Source: Carposina sasakii (taxonomy: Eukaryota; Arthropoda; Insecta; Lepidoptera; Carposinidae). Taken from it: a stretch of DNA of 64,000 nt. The DNA is taken from the NCBI GenBank assembly GCA_014607495.2, contig CP053154.1, positions 4,340,001 through 4,404,000 of the forward strand, written 5' to 3'. Position numbers and translations under genes: made by a program. The notes beneath the pieces are model-generated. The model worked only from the letters and a program-made list of their open reading frames with translations, searched no databases and had not been told where the DNA came from. Positions 57,336 to 64,000 of the stretch are shown piece after piece. The stretch's first letter is position 1, and every line of letters starts with the position of its first letter.

Positions 57336-60223
57336 GATTTCACGAAGCTAGTAGTTTTTGCATTACAGAGTAACGAACAGATAAACATCTTCATTTATAA
57401 TATGTAGGATAGGGTGAGATAATGCATTCTTTTATAATAGTTTTAGTCAGGCAATCAATAGGTAAAATCTGGTGAAAAATTAAGAATGTCAAAGATGGTG
57501 GTATATGACCGTTTAGCTTACCTGCTATATACCGGTTACTCGTTTCACAGATGTACTCAAATTAAACCTAAGAGATCTAGACGCCTTAATTTTTAATATT
57601 AAGTTAATGATTAATAAAAATATTAGAGTAATCCTGAATAACCCTGTACACTGCACCCTCCTGGATCCTCATCTTCCTGCAATTAATTACATCCGATGTC
57701 TGGCTGCACTACTGTCGGTTTAAACGCAATTTTAATGAAGCTCACTCCGCTGAATTACAGGATGTTTCATAGACGATTTAAGTGGAAAAAACTTACAACA
57801 CTGAATGAAATAATAAGGGCATGAAATAAGGATATTTCAAAATGCAACAGATATTCAACATGGTTAAATAGGTAATTTTTATTCTTTAAACTTGTAGTGA
57901 TTTTATGAGTAGTGATTTTGATACATGATGGTGGGATGTGGAAGAAAAGGTAGTTATTTAGTCCATTGCAATAATCATTTCTGGCGCGCAATTTAGTAGG
58001 AGTATGATGTGCTGTAATGATCCATCCATTTTGGTCGCAATTCTATATTGTGATGTCAAAATTCTTAAGATATAACATCGCGCCTTGATCTTTTTTACGT
58101 TCCGCGTTTTCAGTTGAGACATAGACATGGATTTCCACTCGAATATTCATGAACCTGCGCGTATCCTTGGATCCCAGATCTGGAAAATGACGCCTGTCAC
58201 CGATCAGGCTGAGCTTTCCTTTGAAATAATCTGTAGTACCTATGTATGATTTAAAATAAGGTTGTGATTTAGATTTTTACAGTCTTGGTTATTTATGTTC
58301 CAAATAAAATTCAGATACTAAGAATACCAAAAATATTATTGAAGAAGCGGTGAAGCCACTGCTTTCGATATTATAAATTAGGTGGTATAAGTAGTTTAAT
58401 AGTCGAAAAAGTGAAGTGGTTATTAGTAATATTAAATTAGTTTCATACAGGCTTCCAAAATACTCTAAAAGCCAAAACTGTTCACACTTAATTTTATTCT
58501 TCTAGTGTCTATTATCTAATAATTTTGTTCATTACTCAAATACGTATTGATTAAATACTTTATCGCCATAACCACAATATGCACGATGTATTTTGGTATC
58601 AGAAGACGTACGTTGAAATATGATATGAATTGTGCATTTGGATCTTCGACTATTTATGTACCTACTATGTGCCTACGTAATGTGAATTTAGTATCTACTG
58701 GGATTATATATACCATTTTGAACTCAGGGGCATTCTTTTAGGTGAATAGGTAGCGACTTGTTACTGATATTTTAGATACAATAGATAAATTAGTTTTTAG
58801 AGGATCAAATAATATTGTCCCTTTACATATTCAGCCTACCGATAGGTCTTTCTATTTTTATACATCAAAATTACCGAATTTCTTTTTGACTAAAGTTCTT
58901 AGACTACTTCACATCTTTTCTTCCTAACCAGTTACTGAAGGTTCGATTAATTCATTTCTAAAGTAGCTATATACTCAGGAAACCGATCAATCAAATCTAT
59001 CACGTATCCCATAAACTAAACTACAAGTATATATCTAAATTCAAATCAAAATTATATCATTTAATATTCCAATACATCATAATCTATAATGAAATCAACT
59101 CCCGATCGAAACGCCAACGCTATTTACCCACAAAAATATGGCCGTATTAAATTTGGTCGGCATAATAATTAAGTAACGGGCGCTTTACCAAGGCTAGGCG
59201 GGTTTGAACCCTAATACTTGACTAGGTTTCGCAACACCCAGTTGTTCTAGATACGAGCTTAAAGTCAAAGAACAAATTATTTAGGACTTGTGTATCACAC
59301 TGTCATAACGTAGAGCTAATAACACCAAAGAGGAATTTGGCCTGAACCGGTCCAAAGGTCTGTGCTGGGTTACGAAGGTGTTATTACGTGTTTAGTTAGG
59401 TGTTGCGGTAGGAATAATGATTTATGGTTAGGCTTTTCGATATTTTACTTAAGGTAACTTTAGATAATAATATGTCTGCGGCTTTACGCTTATTGTTACT
59501 AATCCGATATAATATGCATATATATTGTACACATGGATGTGTTTCCGAAATCGTGTAGCTAGAACTGCAGATCCTAGCATCCGATAGGAACGTTCAGTTG
59601 TTCAACATAACAGATAATATCTGCATATATTATGCTTTTTAGGAATAATCACGCACAGTTTTATTTATTCAGCTACTGTAACAAATATTTACAAATTTCT
59701 ATTGGCTATATAATTAACTATACAAAATATTGCACCTTTTCAAATCAGGTTTCTAAGACAAAGTAACATCGTTTGGAATCGACGTTCGTTGTAACAACAC
59801 TCCCACCAACAGCGAATAGACTACATCACGTGGTTTGACTTACACGCGAAAACAAAATCTTCCTGCTGAAGCAACGGAATTCTATCGATTTGATCTAGAA
59901 ATAAATGTTACTTTGTCTGATGCCTTGATCACATGTACCGAGTAAACGGGCGAGACAATGAACTCGGCCGAGTGCTCAGTTCGTCTGAACACTTGGCGAG
60001 TGTAGGCATAAGGCCCCTGTTCGTTAGTTTCTGAATTTAGCTAGAGCTTTAATTACAAAATATCATATTTATCATAAATTACGTTAACCGATACGCCACT
60101 TAAGATTTTCCTCGAATAAATAGGTGCAAATTAACTACGTTTATCATTATCATACTTGCCTATCTAATAATACACCCTCAATAAGCTTAAATGTTCTACA
60201 TAATTATAGTACATATGTTAAGT
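57336..60223. other. Unassigned AT-rich DNA
   Basis: No gene or repeat was recognised. Slightly GC-richer, apparently single-copy stretches at 58090-58210 and 59140-59400 could hold regulatory DNA, but nothing in the sequence proves it. Confidence 0.45.
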
Positions 60224-60274
60224 ACAAGTTGCTAGCTTATCGCCTCAGAGAATGCCCGAGTTCCTTAGTTCTCA
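60224..60274 (+). repeat. GGGGACAG repeat family, fragment
   Basis: ACAAGTTGCTAGCTTATCGC and GAGAATGCCCGAGTTCCTTA match the centre of the copy at 62841-63077. Confidence 0.75.
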
Positions 60275-61898
60275 GGTATTGTCGAAAGTTCTTTTTTAGG
60301 TATAATAAAATACTTTGCATGGATTACAAAAACTTACAACAAAACTAAGATCTCGTTATTCGACTTATACCTCTCCAATCTAAACAATCTGTGTGTGCAA
60401 AATATCAACTAATTGTAATTAAATTCTAAAGCTTATATGGAATTTTCGTGATTAAACGTTGATTTAGATACAAAATGCCGGCGCTCTGGTGCGTCGTGAA
60501 TCACTGTCTGCCATTCGCTTGGCGTTCTGAATTGGAAATTAAAATTGAAACATTCGGCTTGATTGAGCCGCGCACGTGTTGTCGAAGTTTATTATGCGAA
60601 GCCAGATTTATTTCGTCTATGATAAATATATAATGCTACTTGAACTAGCCTAATCAAATTTCTCGTTATTAAAATTCTCGACTCTGTGTTTATTTACGCT
60701 TTTTTTGTATCTACATACTTAGTTGTTAAGGAACTCCAACTGCAGGGCTATAGTTGGCTAACTAGTTACTCTTTGTTGGCAAAACCTGCACGCTGCAGCT
60801 GACAGACAGCCATCGGTACTGAAACTCCGCTTCCTGTGGGTATAGCGAGGCAGTCTATCGCTAAAAAAGCTTTGATTCATACCTTCAGCCTGTCTTTTTC
60901 ATAGTTTCAGTATTCATATATCGGATAAAAACGCTGTTAGAATCAGTCATGTAAGGATTTCATGGAAATAGTCATATATTATGTAATTTCAATCCCCTCT
61001 ACTCCTATATAGACCGACTAGTAGCTGCCCACGAATTCTTACGCGTAAACTTTAGAATTACCGTTGTATTCCGTAGAAATTTCGGGAAATCCTGTTGCAG
61101 GCAACATATAAAATTACATTTAAAAAGTTAATGTTCCTTTTTTAACTGCTCCTTCTAGTAAGTCCAAGCTTAGCTTCGTACACATACACATTACGACACA
61201 GGCTTTAATTTCTGTATGTATATTAGTTGTGTGTGCACAATACAAGTGAAGTTCTAATATTGTGTTTTTCTTGACTTTCTTATATTATACCAAGTGCGCC
61301 CTATTCAATACAATATACAGTCCACTAAATCGACATCTTGGCGAGACAGTCCATCATACAACAACCAGGCTGTCCCGCTCAAATCCCTTCTTAGTTAGTG
61401 GACCTATTCGTAATAAGAGGAAGCTACCAGTCTAAATATCACGTTACTAGATTCAGTAGTTTGGCCACGGCGGCGTTGATGCATCAGTCAGGATATTATG
61501 TTACTTTATATAGACTGATAAATAGGTAGCGATATACCTGCAGTCTAGATAATATGGAATCCATACAGTTGAGAATCACGGTTTTACCACAATCTAATAA
61601 GTACAGTAAATTATCGACGACATTTTATCAATAATTTACAACATTCAAATCCAGTCGCAAAGCATTATATCTCAAAACCCTTGTTCCTATCTCTTTATCG
61701 CTATCTCGAGTTAAGATTTAAATCCTAAAAGCACGCTACACAGTTTCGACATAAGCTATTTGTTAGTCCAAATAATTGTCAATATGGAATTGGCCGTTTC
61801 CGAGCCATTCCAAGCGGTTCCGATTTATCTGGCTAACTAAAATTGTAAGAGCCTTTTCGCACTGCACCGAATCCAACATGTAGGTATGGATATTGATA
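60275..61898. other. Unassigned DNA
   Basis: A GC-richer, apparently single-copy segment at 60475-60600 stands out but has no recognisable frame. Nothing else was recognised. Confidence 0.45.
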
Positions 61899-62231
61899 TA
61901 CAGGGTGTTTTCTCGTTGTCACCCTTAACGAAGGGTACGTACTCTATAGTCAAAAGAAGTAAGTTTATGCCAAAAAAAATGGGAAACGATGTAATTTAAA
62001 AAATAATTAATTACTTGATCGGGCGAAATTTATAGTGTCCAGTGTTTATACTAGTTTTTTCATAGACAGATATTAATTATTTCTCGTGAAAAATCGCAAA
62101 AACGCAGTCTACCTCTTATGCAGTCAGAACCAGACACTTCCTAGGTATGCTTCCATGGAGAAAAATGATCGTTATGTTGAGGAGATTCCGTAGTTTTCGG
62201 GAACGTTGACGACCAAAAATCATCCTCTGTA
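61899..62231 (+). mobile_element. TACAG-1 element, copy 4 (internally shortened)
   Basis: It starts TACAGGGTGTTTTCTCGTTG and ends in CATCCTCTGTA. Compared with copy 3 it lacks about 50 bases in the centre (the GCGTCTATGTGCATTTATGC region and part of the next block). A 17-base direct repeat, GTATGGATATTGATATA, lies at 61884-61900 and 62269-62285, enclosing the element plus 37 bases. Confidence 0.85.
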
Positions 62232-62570
62232 TCCATATTCGAACATCTATTTCCAATATGTTTTGTACGTATGGATATTGATATAATGTATAGTATCACC
62301 ATGAAAAACGTATAATATACGTTTTATACCTTCTCCATGAGTATCACACATTACGTCGTGAACATTTTTGTATATCTTTCATGGATTTGGCCTCAAAAGA
62401 TCCTTAAGCTATGATATCCTAGGATAGCGGAGTCATATAACGATCGTACGAACGCAAAAACACACCCATATGTCGGCCGCATTATGACGACACCGCTAGG
62501 AAAAAAGCTCTCTCACTTGCAGTATGTACATGGAAGTAACATATAATAGTAAGTACTCGTAGCTCGAAGT
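62232..62570. other. Unassigned DNA
   Basis: It contains the second copy of the 17-base repeat (62269-62285) and a small palindrome, AAAACGTATAATATACGTTTT, near 62304-62325. Otherwise nothing was recognised. Confidence 0.5.
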
Positions 62571-62816
62571 CATACCATAGAGGAATAAGATGTTATAGAG
62601 TGGTAATGTCATACTAACAGTTTTGATGCACCATTAGACTTATCGGTGCCTCACAATTCCTGTCCTTGATACTTAGATTCTATTAGTGTAATGTATGGTA
62701 ATGTACTACATTACTAATGTATTGTAAGGTATAGTAATGCAATCTAAGTGTCAATGACTGGAATTATGAGGCACCGAAAAGTCTCTATGACTACATCTTA
62801 TTACTCTATGGTCATA
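62571..62816. mobile_element. 246-bp foldback element
   Basis: CATAGAGGAATAAGATGT at the left pairs with ACATCTTATTACTCTATG at the right. Further in, AGACTTATCGGTGCCTCACA pairs with the TATGAGGCACCGAAAAGTCT side, and then GATACTTAGATT with AATCTAAGTGTC, closing around ACATTACTAATGT near the middle. The left arm carries roughly 35 extra bases. It is probably a MITE; no second copy is present in the window. Confidence 0.85.
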
Positions 62817-62840
62817 CGTACATACTCGTACATATTCACA

Positions 62841-63077
62841 CGGCTGTGTTTCCATAAATAGGGTAGCCAGAACTGTAAGATCGCGAAAGAGATACCACAG
62901 CCACGTTTAGCACTGCGGGGTCAGATATAAAAGATCAGTAACAAGTTGTTAGTTTATCACCCGATAGAATGCCCGAGTTTCTTAGTCGACTCTTACGAGT
63001 ACGATATGCACGGAAGGAAATTCAGCTAAAATACATCAATTTTAGTAAAGCCCTGCATCCTGCATCAGCATTGACAG
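62841..63077 (+). repeat. GGGGACAG repeat family, most complete copy
   Basis: It runs from CGGCTGTGTTTCCATAAATA, AGGGTAGCCAGAACTGTAAG and CCACAGCCACGTTTAGCACT through CGGGGTCAGAT, AACAAGTTGTTAGTTTATC and GAATGCCCGAGTTTCTTAG to AAGCCCTGCATCCTGCATCA. At least ten copies or fragments occur in this window on both strands. There is no coding capacity, terminal inverted repeat or tail that I can define, so its class is unknown. Confidence 0.8.
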
Positions 63078-64000
63078 ATGATAGACAATATACAATGTGT
63101 AGGTAATAATATTCCATTTCATTACTCAGTTACATGCCTACTGGTATACTTTCAAAGTTAAATCATTCGAAGACTATTTTAAGTTGTGATAACCACGTTA
63201 TCCGATTTGACGTATTTCGTACGTATATGCACGCAAATGCAGCTGCTGGTGACATAAGCATAGTTACCTTATGAGAAAGGTCCCTAATGGTAAGTATAGG
63301 AAATCCTGCGTGTATTCGTTGTTTCCAAAGCGCAATGGTAATTATGTTGCGAAAGGTCTGTGGGTGTAACCGAGGTTAATGTCGGCAGGGAGCGCGGTAC
63401 AGACCCGCGGCTGAGGGCTTATATCATAAGACAGGTTTATTGAGAGAAGGAGTATACTAGTTAACACTAACTGGCACTTAGAAAATAATTAGAAATGAGA
63501 TTTGTTCCTTGAAAAATGCTATTACATGTTTTTACAATTTTCACTTCGTATTTGAAAGTGTAGGTAACCTGTAATATAATTGTTTGTTTTTTATAAACAC
63601 AAAAAATACGTATCTTTTAAAAATGCAGGCGTGAAAGGTATACCTATAACTTAGTAAATTGTTCCCCTCTACCACGTTCGCAATAGCTACAGTGAAGAGC
63701 AGTGTTGTATTCTCAACGTTTTGCCTTTGCCTTTTACAATAAAAATAAACTGATTATTTATGTAACAAGATATCAAGATGGTTGAATCCAAATGAAAGCT
63801 GTTTTTCCATTAATGTTATGAATAATTGAAAGGGGCGACCTTTCCTAAATTTAAAATAATCATAATAATTTTACCAAATTCTTGTCGAAATTGAGATAAT
63901 TTGCGAAATCTAAGTCTCGTCTCTGTTAAATTATTGGGGCAATATTATTACTTAATTATTCTTATTTAACTTCAATATATTAATTTGAAGTCTTTAAGAT
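63078..64000. other. Unassigned AT-rich DNA to the window end
   Basis: A small GC-rich patch at 63385-63420 (GGAGCGCGGTACAGACCCGC) is isolated. No gene or repeat was recognised. Confidence 0.5.

Overview
The window reads as AT-rich, repeat-dense DNA from a lepidopteran insect (moth or butterfly). Support for that is indirect but consistent. There is a jockey-type LINE reverse transcriptase fragment close to those annotated in moth genomes, a tRNA-derived SINE with intact pol III boxes, short repeats with GAT or TATG tails, and many dispersed repeats carrying motifs such as CGCGACTTCGTCCGCG that I associate with Lepidoptera. No bacterial, organellar or viral gene organisation is visible. No multi-exon cellular gene could be built, so the 64 kb is probably intergenic or lies inside one or more very large introns.

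Layout. 0-5.7 kb: dense mobile elements. They include two copies of TACAG-1 (one with a SINE-like element nested inside), a 185-bp hAT-type MITE with a perfect 8-bp target duplication, and a 1.6-kb cluster of four inverted-repeat elements from three families, all with TACAG...CTGTA ends. 5.7-21 kb: mostly unrecognised AT-rich DNA with scattered old repeats, another TACAG-1 copy, and a TACAG-2 copy interrupted by a LINE 3' fragment. 21.4-21.8 kb: the best candidate cellular gene, an intronless reading frame on the minus strand for a 121-residue protein with one membrane span and a basic, Ser/Pro-rich tail. 22-31 kb: repeat nest. It holds an inverted pair of a GC-rich repeat with a 42-codon reading frame, four copies of a LINE-like 3' end, and a jockey fragment inserted into an older repeat. 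31-42 kb: sparse, with a more diverged copy of the GC-rich short-ORF repeat at 33.8 kb, another at 39.1 kb, and a 135-bp hairpin element. 42-46.5 kb: a GC-rich unidentified island, a perfect 25-bp palindrome, a SINE-like insertion with a 12-bp target duplication, and a 129-bp-period minisatellite that keeps one frame open and has itself been duplicated together with its flank. 46.5-64 kb: mostly unrecognised, with tRNA-derived SINEs, a third TACAG-2, a fourth TACAG-1 and a 246-bp foldback.

The genes do not form a pathway. What the window mainly records is successive insertion: SINE in MITE, LINE in MITE, LINE in older repeat, SINE tail in LINE. The observations most worth following up are the short-ORF repeat family with its ultra-conserved GC-rich core, the in-frame 43-residue tandem repeat, the TACAG cluster and the small membrane protein. 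Family names such as TACAG-1 are local labels, not database names. No database search was possible.
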